From assembly GCF_015163075.1 (NCBI RefSeq), contig NZ_JADDXU010000005.1:434001-498000 (forward strand): DNA of 64,000 nt. Direction: 5' to 3'. Both the position numbers and the translations under genes were made by a program. Shown one piece after another: positions 26,186 through 34,761 of this stretch. The stretch comes from Streptomyces justiciae (lineage in GTDB: Bacteria > Actinomycetota > Actinomycetes > Streptomycetales > Streptomycetaceae). Within the stretch, counting starts at the first letter, position 1; each line of letters begins with the position of its first letter. The notes beneath the pieces were generated by a model. That model was not told the DNA's origin. It did no database searches and worked only from the letters and a program-made list of their open reading frames with translations.

Positions 26186-27954
26186 CGTACGGGCTCCTCT
26201 GCGTCGGTGTCCCTCGCCACGAGGGCCTTGTACGCCGGGTCGTGGTCGAGGAGGCCGTGGTGGGTGCCGGTGGCTGCGACCTTGCCGTCGACCAGGTGGA
26301 TGACGGTGTCCGCGTGGGCCAGGACGAGGGGGGAGGTGGTGGTGACGACGGTCGTACGGCCTTGGCGGGCTTCCTTGAGGCGGGTGGCTACTCGGGCCTC
26401 TGTGTGGGCGTCGAGGGCGGAGGTGGGTTCTATGGCCAGGAGGACCTCGGGGTCGGCGGCGAGGGCTCTTGCCAGGCGGATGCGTTGGCGTTGGCCGCCG
26501 GAGAGGTTGCGGGCGTTCGCGTCTATGGGGGAGTCGAGGCCGTCGGGGAGGGCTTGGACGATGTCTTCGGCTGCGGCTGTGTGGAGGGCGGAGGTGAGGT
26601 GCGCGGGAGGGGGTGCGTCTTGGGGTTCGTTGGCGGGTGCGGCGCCGTTGTGGCTGGTCGCGCAGTTCCCCGCGCCCCTCAGCGGCGTCAGCACCTCTCG
26701 GAGTTTTCCAGCGAACACATCTGCCTCGTGGTCTGCCACCAGGATGCGCTGTCTGATCTGGGCCAGGACGATCTCGTCCAGTGGTACTTCGGCCCACGTC
26801 GCCCTCGACGGGACGTAACGGCCCAGGCGGTCCACCACCTCCGCCGTTTCCGCCGGACGTGCGCCCGCCAATGCCGTCAAGCGGCCCGGCAGAATCCGAA
26901 CCCCCGACTCCGGATCGTGCAGTACCGACGGTTCCGCCGGGGCGTCCCTCGTTCCCCGGTCCTCCATCGGCTCCAGGCTCAGGAACCGTACGACCCTCCG
27001 CGCGGCCACCACGCCCCGGCTCAGCATGTAGCCGCACTCGACCCAGAACGCCACCGGGCCGACCAGGACCGCGACATAGCCGTACACCGACACCAACTCG
27101 CCGATGCTGATGTCCCCTTGGGCGGCGAGGCGGGCCGCCAGCCAGGTGACCACCGCCAGGAACAGGGTCGGGAGGCCGACGCCGAGGGCCTGGACCCAGC
27201 TGGTCACCGCCCCTACTCGGTAGCCCTGTTCGCGCAGCCGACCCGAGTCGCGCCTGAACGCGTCGGCGAACAGGCCCTTGCCGCCCAGGCCGTTGAGGAC
27301 GCGCAGGCCGCCGGCGAGGTCGGCGATGCGGGCGGTGAGGACGCCCTGGCGGTCCCGGTACTCGGTCTCGGCGCCCTGGAGACGGGTGAGGAACGGGCCC
27401 ACCAGTCCGACGATGACCGGCATGCCGAGCAGGACGACCGCGGCGATGACCGGCGAGACGGAGAGCAGCAGCCCCGCTACCACGAGGTAGGCGATGACCG
27501 CACCGACGCCCGGGCCGACCACCGTCAGCGCGGAGGCGATCGTCTGGACGTCGCCCACCCCGATCGTGACGACCTCGCCCGCCCCCGCCCGCCGCGACAG
27601 CGCGGCGCCCAGCCGGACCGCGTGGCCCACGACGACCTTGACCGTGCGGAAGTTGGCGTCCATCCGGACCCGCGTCATCGTGCGGTGCCGCATGATGCTC
27701 AGCCACGCGTTGAAGGCGCCGACCAGGAACAGCGCGGCCGACCAGAGCGTGAGCATCCCGAGGTCACCCGGCTCCAGGCCCTCGTCGATCGCCTTCGCCA
27801 TCAGGTACGGCGTCGCCGCCAGCAGCACCATCCAGACGCTGGCGATCAGCGCGCCGAGGGCGGAGCGGCCGGGCTGGCAGCGGACCAGCCACCACAGGTA
27901 GTGCCAGCCGCCGCGGCGGTCGGGCGTGCCGGGGTCCTCGTACGCGTCGATCAC
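26182..27954 (-). CDS. ABC exporter half-transporter with degenerate ATP site
   Basis: 590 aa from GTG 27954 (GAGGGGG 6 nt upstream). Seen: an N-terminal ABC transmembrane domain with six predicted helices (residues about 35-310) and an NBD that lacks a normal Walker A (LTALAGARPAETAEVVDRLG replaces GxxGxGKT). It has Walker B LLAIEPTSALD and no H-loop His (TTTSPLVLAHAD), yet keeps a perfect NLSGGQRQRIRLARAL signature. Known: such subunits pair with a partner that has a good Walker A and a poor signature, exactly what the downstream overlapping gene shows. A peptide RGAGNCATSHNGAAPANE in the helical region is encoded by a dispersed repeat. Confidence 0.92.
   Translation of the reverse strand: MIDAYEDPGTPDRRGGWHYLWWLVRCQPGRSALGALIASVWMVLLAATPYLMAKAIDEGLEPGDLGMLTLWSAALFLVGAFNAWLSIMRHRTMTRVRMDANFRTVKVVVGHAVRLGAALSRRAGAGEVVTIGVGDVQTIASALTVVGPGVGAVIAYLVVAGLLLSVSPVIAAVVLLGMPVIVGLVGPFLTRLQGAETEYRDRQGVLTARIADLAGGLRVLNGLGGKGLFADAFRRDSGRLREQGYRVGAVTSWVQALGVGLPTLFLAVVTWLAARLAAQGDISIGELVSVYGYVAVLVGPVAFWVECGYMLSRGVVAARRVVRFLSLEPMEDRGTRDAPAEPSVLHDPESGVRILPGRLTALAGARPAETAEVVDRLGRYVPSRATWAEVPLDEIVLAQIRQRILVADHEADVFAGKLREVLTPLRGAGNCATSHNGAAPANEPQDAPPPAHLTSALHTAAAEDIVQALPDGLDSPIDANARNLSGGQRQRIRLARALAADPEVLLAIEPTSALDAHTEARVATRLKEARQGRTTVVTTTSPLVLAHADTVIHLVDGKVAATGTHHGLLDHDPAYKALVARDTDAEEPVR
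26648..26682. repeat. Intragenic dispersed repeat, copy A
   Basis: GGCTGGTCGCGC (26652-26663) and CCCCGCGCCCCTCAG (26668-26682) match the two ends of the repeat at 30594-30648, with AGTT between them here. From memory, GGCTGGTCGCGCAGTTCCCC-type elements are scattered in many copies in Streptomyces genomes. The copy is read in frame within the NBD of the ABC gene. Confidence 0.7.
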
Positions 27955-27973
27955 CTGTAACCCCCTCGGAGAC

Positions 27974-29836
27974 TCACGCCAGGCTGTCCCGCCATGCCCG
28001 GTGCAGGTCCGCGAACCTGCCCGTACCCGCGATGAGTTCGGCCGGCGGGCCGTCCTCGACGATCCGGCCGTGCTCCATCACCAGCACCCGGTCGGCGATC
28101 TCGACCGTGGAGAGCCGGTGGGCGATCACGACGGCGGTACGGCCGTGCAGCACCGTCGACATCGCGCGCTGCACCGCCCGTTCGCCGGGGATGTCGAGGG
28201 AGCTGGTCGCCTCGTCGAGGATCAGGACGGCCGGGTCGGCGAGCAACGCCCGTGCGAACGCCACCAGTTGGCGCTGGCCCGCGGAGATACGGCCGCCGCG
28301 CTTGCGTACGTCGGTGTCGTAGCCGTCGGGCAGGGCGCTGATGAACTCGTGGGCACCGATGGCCTTCGCGGCCCGCTCGATCTCCTCGCGCGTGGCGTCG
28401 GGGCGGCCGATGGCGATGTTGTCGGCGACCGTGCCGGAGAACAGGAACGCCTCCTGCGTCACCATCACGACCCCGCGACGCAGTTCGGGCACGGACAGGT
28501 CGCGCAGGTCGACGCCGTCGAGGAGGACCCGGCCCGCTGTCGGGTCGTAGAAGCGGGCGAGGAGCTTGGCGAGGGTCGACTTGCCGGCGCCCGTGGAGCC
28601 GACGACCGCGACCGTCTGCCCGGCGGGGAGGGTGAGGTCGAAGCGGGGGAGGATCTCGCCGCCGGTGCGGTAGCCGAAGCGGACGCCGTCGAAGACGACC
28701 TCACGGCCGGGGTGCTCGGACTCCAGGGGCGGGAGTTCGCGGGGCGTGACGGGCTCGGGAACCGACGGGGTCTGGGCCAGCAGGCCCGCGATCTTCTCCA
28801 GTGAAGCCGCCGCCGACTGGTACGAGTTGAGGAACATGCCCAGGCGGTCGATGGGGTCGTACAGCCGTCGTAGATACAGAACCGCCGCCGCCAGCACACC
28901 CAGCTCCAGCGAGCCGCCCGCCACCCGGTAGGCGCCCCACAGCACGATCAGCGCGACCGCCGTGTTGGCGACCAGCCGGGAGCCGACGACATAGCGGGCC
29001 ATCTCCAACAGGGCGTCGCCGTTGGTGCGTTCGTGGCGCTTGTTCAGTACGGCGAACTCGGCGTCGTTGGCGGCCTCCCGGCGGAACGCCCGCACCGGGC
29101 GGATGCCGTTCATCGTCTCGACGAACTTCACGATGACGGCGGCGATGGCCGTCGAGCGGAGCGTGTACACGCGTCCCGCGCGTCGGCGGTAGTTCCGTAC
29201 GAGGAGGTAGAGCGGCACGAACGACGCCACCGCCACCGCGCCCAGGCCGACGTCCAGCCAGAGCAGCATCGCCGAGATGTAGACGAAGGACAGGATGACC
29301 GTGATCAGCTCCTGGAGGCCCTCGTTGAGGAGCTCGCGCAGCGACTCGACGTCCGTGGTGGAGCGGGAGATCAGACGGCCGCTCGTGTAGCGCTCGTGGA
29401 AGTCGACGCTGAGCGCCTGGGCGTGCCGGAAGATCCGGCCACGCAGATCGAGGAGCACGTCCTGGTTGACCCGGGCCGAGGCGCGGATGAACGCGTACTG
29501 CAGGCCGCCGGAGGCCACCGAGCACAGCAGGTAGGCCACCCCGACCGCCATCAGCGGCCCGTGCCGGTCCTCCCGGAACGCCGGTACGGCACTGTCGATC
29601 GCGTACGCCACCAGCAGCGGCCCCGCCTGCACCGCCGCCTGCTGGAGCAGCAGCAGGAAGCTGGTGAGGGCGACGCGGGCCTTCATCGGGGCGAGCAGGG
29701 AGCGCAGCAGGGTGGAGGTCGCGCGGGGCGGGGTGGGCAGGACGTCACGGTCGAAGGGGTCGCCCGCCTTCTCGGGGACGTCCGGTTCCGCCTCGTCGTC
29801 GGCGGTGGTGGGCGCGGCCGTCGGCGGCGCGGTCAT
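27974..29836 (-). CDS. ABC exporter half-transporter (consensus NBD)
   Basis: 620 aa. Seen: a 40-residue acidic/Pro-rich N-terminus, six transmembrane helices, and a complete NBD: Walker A GSTGAGKSTLAKLL, Q-loop MVTQEAFLFSGTV, signature RISAGQRQLVAFARAL, Walker B LILDEATSSLD and H-loop VIAHRLSTVEIADR. The start ATG overlaps the upstream half-transporter's stop (ATGA), which marks the two as a heterodimer. It lies 19 bp from the next ABC pair. Known: this architecture exports drugs, lipids or peptides; the substrate is not predictable. Confidence 0.94.
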   Translation of the reverse strand: MTAPPTAAPTTADDEAEPDVPEKAGDPFDRDVLPTPPRATSTLLRSLLAPMKARVALTSFLLLLQQAAVQAGPLLVAYAIDSAVPAFREDRHGPLMAVGVAYLLCSVASGGLQYAFIRASARVNQDVLLDLRGRIFRHAQALSVDFHERYTSGRLISRSTTDVESLRELLNEGLQELITVILSFVYISAMLLWLDVGLGAVAVASFVPLYLLVRNYRRRAGRVYTLRSTAIAAVIVKFVETMNGIRPVRAFRREAANDAEFAVLNKRHERTNGDALLEMARYVVGSRLVANTAVALIVLWGAYRVAGGSLELGVLAAAVLYLRRLYDPIDRLGMFLNSYQSAAASLEKIAGLLAQTPSVPEPVTPRELPPLESEHPGREVVFDGVRFGYRTGGEILPRFDLTLPAGQTVAVVGSTGAGKSTLAKLLARFYDPTAGRVLLDGVDLRDLSVPELRRGVVMVTQEAFLFSGTVADNIAIGRPDATREEIERAAKAIGAHEFISALPDGYDTDVRKRGGRISAGQRQLVAFARALLADPAVLILDEATSSLDIPGERAVQRAMSTVLHGRTAVVIAHRLSTVEIADRVLVMEHGRIVEDGPPAELIAGTGRFADLHRAWRDSLA

Positions 29837-31653
29837 CGGGCGTCCTCCGTTTCCCCTGAGCCGGACATGAGATGGGCGTACTCGGCGTTCGTCCGCAGCA
29901 GTTCCTGATGGGTGCCGACCGCGGTGATACGGCCCTCCGACAGCAGCGCCACCCGGTCGGCGAGCAGCACGGTCGACGGGCGGTGGGCGACGATCAGGGC
30001 GGTGGTGTCCGCGAGCACGTCACGCAGGGCGGCCTCGACCGCGGCCTCCGTGTGCACGTCCAGCGCGGACAGCGGGTCGTCCAGGACGAGGAACCTGGGC
30101 CTGCCGACGACCGCGCGGGCCAGCGCGAGACGCTGGCGCTGGCCGCCGGAGAGGCTGAGGCCCTGCTCGCCGATCTTGGTGTCGGTGCCCTGGGGGAGGG
30201 CGTGCGCGAAGTCGGCCTGGGCGATGGACAGGGCGCGGTCCAGTTCGTGGCCGTCGGCGCCCATCAGGACGTTCTCGCCGACGCTCGCGGAGAAGAGCGT
30301 GGGTTCCTCGAAGGCCATCGCCACGAGGGAGCGCAGCTCCTCGCGGGACATGGCGGTGATGTCCTCGCCGTCGAGGGTGATGTGGCCGTCCGTGAGTTCG
30401 TGGAGGCGGGGGACCAGCGCGGTGAGGGCCGTCTTGCCGCTGCCCGTCGCGCCGACCAGCGCCATGGACTCGCCGGGGCGGATGTGGAGGTCGACGCGGT
30501 CGAGGGTGGGCGGTGAGTCGGGGGCGGCGTCGGGGTAGCGGAAACGGACGTTGTGGAACCGGAGGCCATCGTTGTCGGGTGCGGGCGGGTGGGGGCTGGT
30601 CGCGCCCCGTGGCGGAGCCGCATGTTGATACAGCCCCGCGCCCCTCAGGGACGTCTCCGCCTCCGGAGCTTCGTCCATCACCTCGAAGTACCGCTCCGTC
30701 GCGCTCGCCGCGTCCTGGCTCATCGCCAGCAGGAAGCCGATCGAGTCGATGGGCCACCGCAGCGCCAGCGCCGTCGACAGGAACGCCACCAGTGTCCCCG
30801 CCGACAGCTCCCCGTCCGCCACCTGCACCGACCCCAGCACCAGCGCCGCCCCGATCGCCACCTCCGGCAGCGTCACGATGACGCTCAGGATCGCGGCCAG
30901 CAGCCGCGCCTTGCGCAGCTCCGTCCCGCGCAGCGTCCGCGACAGCTCCCAGAACGCCCGCGCCTGGCTGCGGTGCCGGCCGAAGCCCTTGATGATGCGG
31001 ATGCCGAGGACGCTCTCCTCGACGACCGTCGTCAGGTCGCCGACCTGGTCCTGCGCCTGCCGGGCCACCGAGGAGTACCGCTGCTCGAAGAGCAGACAGG
31101 AGACGATCACCGGGACCGCGGGCGCCAGGATCACCAGCCCGAGTGTCCAGTCCTGGATCAGCATGATGATCACGCCGACGAGGATCGTCACGCTGTTGAC
31201 CAGAAGGAACGTCAGCGGGAACGCCAGGAACATGCGCAGCAGCATCAGGTCGGTCGTGCCCCGCGACAGCAGCTGACCCGACGCCCACCGGTCGTGGAAG
31301 GCCACCGGCAGCCGTTGCAGATGCCCGTACAGATCCGCCCGCATCTCGGCCTCGACATGCGACAGCGGCCGGGCCACCAGCCATCGCCGCAGCCCGAACA
31401 GCAGCGCCTCACCGAAGCCCAGCAACAGCAGGAACAGCGCCCCGAGCCACACCCCCGCCGGGTCCCGGTCGGCGACCGGTCCGTCCACCATCCACTTCAG
31501 GACGAGCGGGATCACCAGGCCCGTACAGGAGGCCAGGACCGCGACGAACGCGGCGGTGAACAGCCGCGCCCGCACCGGTCTGACGTACGGCCACAGGCGC
31601 AGCAGGGTTCTGACGGCGGAGCGTTTCCCGGGGGTTGCACGTGTCGTGGGCAT
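29833..31653 (-). CDS. ABC exporter half-transporter (first gene of the ABC operon)
   Basis: 606 aa. Seen: six transmembrane helices (residues about 25-310), Walker A GATGSGKTALTALV, signature LSLSGGQRQRLALARAV, Walker B FLVLDDPLSALD with Asp where the catalytic Glu is expected, and a Q-loop region reading AFEEPTLFSASV with Glu for Gln. This is the non-catalytic-site partner of a heterodimer with the overlapping downstream gene. The linker between the domains contains a repeat-derived stretch near LRGAGLYQHAAPPRGATS. It is the first of four consecutive minus-strand half-transporter genes. Confidence 0.94.
   Translation of the reverse strand: MPTTRATPGKRSAVRTLLRLWPYVRPVRARLFTAAFVAVLASCTGLVIPLVLKWMVDGPVADRDPAGVWLGALFLLLLGFGEALLFGLRRWLVARPLSHVEAEMRADLYGHLQRLPVAFHDRWASGQLLSRGTTDLMLLRMFLAFPLTFLLVNSVTILVGVIIMLIQDWTLGLVILAPAVPVIVSCLLFEQRYSSVARQAQDQVGDLTTVVEESVLGIRIIKGFGRHRSQARAFWELSRTLRGTELRKARLLAAILSVIVTLPEVAIGAALVLGSVQVADGELSAGTLVAFLSTALALRWPIDSIGFLLAMSQDAASATERYFEVMDEAPEAETSLRGAGLYQHAAPPRGATSPHPPAPDNDGLRFHNVRFRYPDAAPDSPPTLDRVDLHIRPGESMALVGATGSGKTALTALVPRLHELTDGHITLDGEDITAMSREELRSLVAMAFEEPTLFSASVGENVLMGADGHELDRALSIAQADFAHALPQGTDTKIGEQGLSLSGGQRQRLALARAVVGRPRFLVLDDPLSALDVHTEAAVEAALRDVLADTTALIVAHRPSTVLLADRVALLSEGRITAVGTHQELLRTNAEYAHLMSGSGETEDAR
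30594..30648. repeat. Intragenic dispersed repeat, copy B
   Basis: It has the same ends as copy A (GGCTGGTCGCGC at 30594-30605, CCCCGCGCCCCTCAG at 30634-30648), in the same orientation. A longer centre contains CGTGGCGGAGCCGCATGTTG. It is translated in frame in the TMD-NBD linker; both copies encode LRGAG at one end. Confidence 0.7.
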
Positions 31654-31733
31654 CAGCAGCGAGCCTACGGATCGGCACTGACAACGCCCACCGAGTTTTG
31701 GCCGGACCGGGGTCGGGCGCTGGTCCTACGACC

Positions 31734-31789
31734 TGCGCGTTCGAGGGGTCGTACGACGGCATCAACCGATCGGCTGATGCGCGTTCGAG
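31734..31789. promoter_or_regulatory. Direct and inverted repeats in the ABC/ABC divergent promoter region
   Basis: TGCGCGTTCGAG occurs at 31734-31745 and again at 31778-31789, exactly 44 bp (4 x 11) apart. Between them lie the palindrome GTCGTACGAC (31748-31757) and an 18-bp near-perfect inverted repeat ATCAACCGATCGGCTGAT (31761-31778). The region separates the exporter operon from the ABC/two-component operon, whose NarL-type regulator is a plausible ligand for the inverted repeat. Confidence 0.45.
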
Positions 31790-31836
31790 CGCGACGGCCG
31801 ATGTGCGCGCACCCCGCGTCCCGCGACGCTGATGCC

Positions 31837-32742
31837 ATGTCCGTCATCGAAGTCAGCGAACTGCGCAAGTCCTACGGCGGCCGGCCCGTCGTCGACGGTG
31901 TCTCCTTCGCCGTTCAGGAGGGCGAGATCTTCGGCGTCCTCGGCCCGAACGGGGCCGGCAAGACCACCACCGTCGAGTGCGTCGAGGGGCTGCGCGTCCC
32001 CGACGCCGGCCGCGTCCGCGTCACCGGCCTCGACCCGATCGCCGACCACGAGAAGGTCGCCCGCGTCCTGGGCGCCCAGCTCCAGCAGAGCGAGCTCCAG
32101 GCCAAGCTCACCGTCCGCGAGGCGCTGGAGCTGTACGCGTCCTTCCACGCCCGCCCCGCCGACTGGCGGCCCCTCGCCGAACGCCTCGGCCTGACCGGCA
32201 GGCTGACCACCCGGTTCGCGAAGCTCTCCGGCGGCCAGAAGCAGCGCCTGTTCATCGCGCTCGCGCTCATCGGCAACCCGAGGATCGTCGTCCTGGACGA
32301 GCTGACCACCGGCCTGGACCCGCGCGCCCGCCGCGACACCTGGGACCTGATCGAGGACATCCGCGCGAACGGCGTCACCGTCCTCCTCGTCACGCACTTC
32401 ATGGAGGAGGCGCAGCGGCTGTGCGACCGGATCGCAGTGATCGACAAGGGCCGGGTCGCCGCCCTGGACACCCCGGCCGGTCTCATCCGGCGTTCGGCGG
32501 GGGCAACGGTCATCAGCTTCACGCCCTCCGCCCCGCTGGACGACGCTGACCTCGACGCCCTCCCCGCGCTGGCCTCCGTCGAGCACCACGACGGCCGCGT
32601 CACCCTGTCCGGCACCGATGAGACCGTCAGCGCCGTACTGACCCTCCTCGCCCGGCTCCACATCACCGCCCACCAGCTCCGCGTCACCGAGGCCACCCTC
32701 GACGACGCGTTCCTCGACCTGACGAAGGAGGCAGCGGCATGA
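31837..32742 (+). CDS. ABC transporter ATP-binding protein (DrrA-like)
   Basis: 301 aa from ATG 31837; no clear ribosome site is visible, so translation may be leaderless. Seen: Walker A GPNGAGKTTTVECVEG, signature KLSGGQKQRLFIALALIG, Walker B IVVLDELTTGLDPRARR and H-loop LVTHFMEEAQRLCDRI, plus a C-terminal extension of about 90 residues as in drug/antibiotic exporters of the DrrA/CcmA type. It overlaps the permease gene by 4 bp (ATGA). Inferred: it forms an ABC-2 exporter with the next gene, probably controlled by the adjoining two-component system. Confidence 0.94.
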   Translation: MSVIEVSELRKSYGGRPVVDGVSFAVQEGEIFGVLGPNGAGKTTTVECVEGLRVPDAGRVRVTGLDPIADHEKVARVLGAQLQQSELQAKLTVREALELYASFHARPADWRPLAERLGLTGRLTTRFAKLSGGQKQRLFIALALIGNPRIVVLDELTTGLDPRARRDTWDLIEDIRANGVTVLLVTHFMEEAQRLCDRIAVIDKGRVAALDTPAGLIRRSAGATVISFTPSAPLDDADLDALPALASVEHHDGRVTLSGTDETVSAVLTLLARLHITAHQLRVTEATLDDAFLDLTKEAAA

Positions 32743-33506
32743 GCACCGCCGTACTGAAGGGGAGCCGCGGCATGAACTCCGCCGTCCTGCGCACCGAGAT
32801 CCGCCTCTTCCGCCGCGAACCCGGCGCCCTCTTCTGGATCCTGCTCTTCCCGACCCTGCTCCTGGTCATCCTCGGCTCGATCCCGTCCTTCCGGGACCCC
32901 GAGGCCGACCTCGGCGGGCTGCGTACCATCGACGTGTACGTCCCCGTCGCCGTGCTGCTCGGCCTGATCGTGGGCGGCCTCCAGGCGATGCCGCAGACCC
33001 TCACCGGCTACCGCGAGCGCGGCATCCTGCGCCGGATGGCCACCACTCCGGTACGGCCCTCGGCGCTGCTGGCCGCCCAGATGACGGTGTTCGGCGGCGC
33101 CGCGCTCACCTCCGCGCTGCTCGCCCTCGCGGTCGGGCGGCTCGCCTTCGACGTACGACTGCCCGAGCAGCCCGCGGGTTATCTCCTCGCCCTGGTCCTG
33201 GCCGTCCTCGTGTCCCTCGCGCTGGGTGCCGTCGTCTGCGCGCTGTCCCGGACGACGAAGATCGCCGGTGCCGTCGGGTCCGCCGTGTTCTTCCCGGCGA
33301 TGTTCTGCGCGGGCCTGTGGGCGCCGGTGCAGACGATGCCGGACGTCCTCGCGCGGATCGTCGGGTACACCCCGTTCGGGGCGGCCGCCGAGGCGCTGAA
33401 CCGGGCCGCGGCGGGCGACTGGATCGGCTGGACCCACCTCGGCGTCCTCGTCGCCTGGACGGTCCTGCTCACGGCCGGCGCCGCGCGCTGGTTCCGCTGG
33501 GAGTAG
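32739..33506 (+). CDS. ABC-2 type permease
   Basis: 255 aa, with about six predicted membrane helices (FWILLFPTLLLVILG near residue 33, VAVLLGLIVGG, LAAQMTVFGGAALTSALLAL, LLALVLAVLVSLALGAVV, VGSAVFFPAMFCAGLW, LGVLVAWTVLLTAG). Seen: the family motif TGYRERGILRRMATTPVRP between helices 2 and 3. Its ATG overlaps the ATPase stop. Known: ABC-2 permeases export drugs, lipids or polysaccharides. It is the DrrB-like partner of the ATPase just upstream. Confidence 0.94.
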   Translation: MSTAVLKGSRGMNSAVLRTEIRLFRREPGALFWILLFPTLLLVILGSIPSFRDPEADLGGLRTIDVYVPVAVLLGLIVGGLQAMPQTLTGYRERGILRRMATTPVRPSALLAAQMTVFGGAALTSALLALAVGRLAFDVRLPEQPAGYLLALVLAVLVSLALGAVVCALSRTTKIAGAVGSAVFFPAMFCAGLWAPVQTMPDVLARIVGYTPFGAAAEALNRAAAGDWIGWTHLGVLVAWTVLLTAGAARWFRWE

Positions 33507-33531
33507 GCGCTCCGCCGTGCAGACTGAGGGC

Positions 33532-34761
33532 ATGACCGCGGCGGACGAACAGATCGAGCGGCGCTGGAACCAGTTCCACACCTGGGGCCCCTACGGGCTG
33601 CTCGCCATCGGCACCTTCCTGTCGGCCGCCACCGGCGGGCTGATCACCGGGCCCGCCGAGTGGTACGCGGCCGGCGTCCTGGTGGTGGCCGCGCTCGTGC
33701 TCCAGCTGTGGCACGGACCCCGCCGGGGCCGTCGTACCCCCTCCCGGCGCGGTGTCGTCTACTACGTCCTGCGCTGGGCCATCGCCTTCGTCCTCACCTG
33801 GATCAACCCGTTCTTCGCGTTCTACGCGATCACCGGCTACTTCGACGCCGACGAGGTCATCCCGGGGGTGCGGCGGCAGCGGCTCGGCCTGTTCGCCACC
33901 TCGATCGTGGTGGCGGGCTCGCAGTCCGGCGGGCTGCCGTTCCGCAGCTGGGGCCAGGTGGCGGTGTTCGGCGGACTCCTGGTCGCCAACAACGCGTTGC
34001 TGATGGCCGTCGCCCACCTCACCTACCAGGAGGAGCAGCGCTCCCGCGAACGCGCCGCCACCATCGAGGCGTTGCAGCAGGCGCTCGACGAGAACGCCGC
34101 CCTTCACGCCCAACTCCTCCTCCAAGCACGGGAAGCGGGTGTCGCCGACGAACGCCGGCGGCTCGCCGCCGAGATCCACGACACCATCGCCCAGGGTCTG
34201 ACCGGCATCATCGCCCAGCTCCAGGTCGTCGCCGGCGCCCCGGACCTGGACGTCGCCCGCACCCATCTGGCCCGCGCCTCCGACCTGGCCCGGCACAGCC
34301 TCGGCGAGGCCCGCCGCTCGGTGCACAACCTCGCCCCGGTGGCGCTGGAGCACGCGGGACTCGCCGAGGCCCTGAAGAAGACGGTCGCCGAATGGGGTGA
34401 ACGGACGGGTGTACGCGCCGAGTTCACCGTCACCGGCACCGCCGAGCAACTCCATGACGAGGTCGCGGCGACCCTGCTGAGGATCGTCCAGGAGGCCCTG
34501 TCCAACGCGGCCCGGCACGCCCGGGCCGACCGCGTCGGCGTCACCCTGTCCTACCTCGGCGACGAGGTCATCCTCGACATCCGCGACGACGGCCGGGGCT
34601 TCGACCCCGCCGCGGTCCCCGCCCGCACCCGCACCGGCGGCTTCGGCCTCGCCGGCATGCGCGCCCGCGCCGAACGCATCGCGGGCTCCCTCACGGTGGA
34701 GTCGGAACCGGGTCACGGCACGGCCCTGTCGGCTCGCGTACCGTTGGTCCGCCATGACTGA
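33532..34761 (+). CDS. NarL-family sensor histidine kinase
   Basis: 409 aa from ATG 33532; GTG 33517 is possible and neither has a well-placed ribosome site. Seen: an N-terminal membrane region with about four helices, a coiled-coil segment ERAATIEALQQALDENAALH, the HisKA_3 phosphoacceptor H216 in AAEIHDTIAQGLTGI, and a HATPase domain with LRIVQEALSNAARHA, DDGRGFD and GGFGLAGMRARAERI. This matches the DesK/LiaS-type class. It overlaps the regulator gene by 8 bp. Inferred: it senses membrane stress or the exporter's substrate, given the ABC-2 genes 26 bp upstream. Confidence 0.94.
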   Translation: MTAADEQIERRWNQFHTWGPYGLLAIGTFLSAATGGLITGPAEWYAAGVLVVAALVLQLWHGPRRGRRTPSRRGVVYYVLRWAIAFVLTWINPFFAFYAITGYFDADEVIPGVRRQRLGLFATSIVVAGSQSGGLPFRSWGQVAVFGGLLVANNALLMAVAHLTYQEEQRSRERAATIEALQQALDENAALHAQLLLQAREAGVADERRRLAAEIHDTIAQGLTGIIAQLQVVAGAPDLDVARTHLARASDLARHSLGEARRSVHNLAPVALEHAGLAEALKKTVAEWGERTGVRAEFTVTGTAEQLHDEVAATLLRIVQEALSNAARHARADRVGVTLSYLGDEVILDIRDDGRGFDPAAVPARTRTGGFGLAGMRARAERIAGSLTVESEPGHGTALSARVPLVRHD

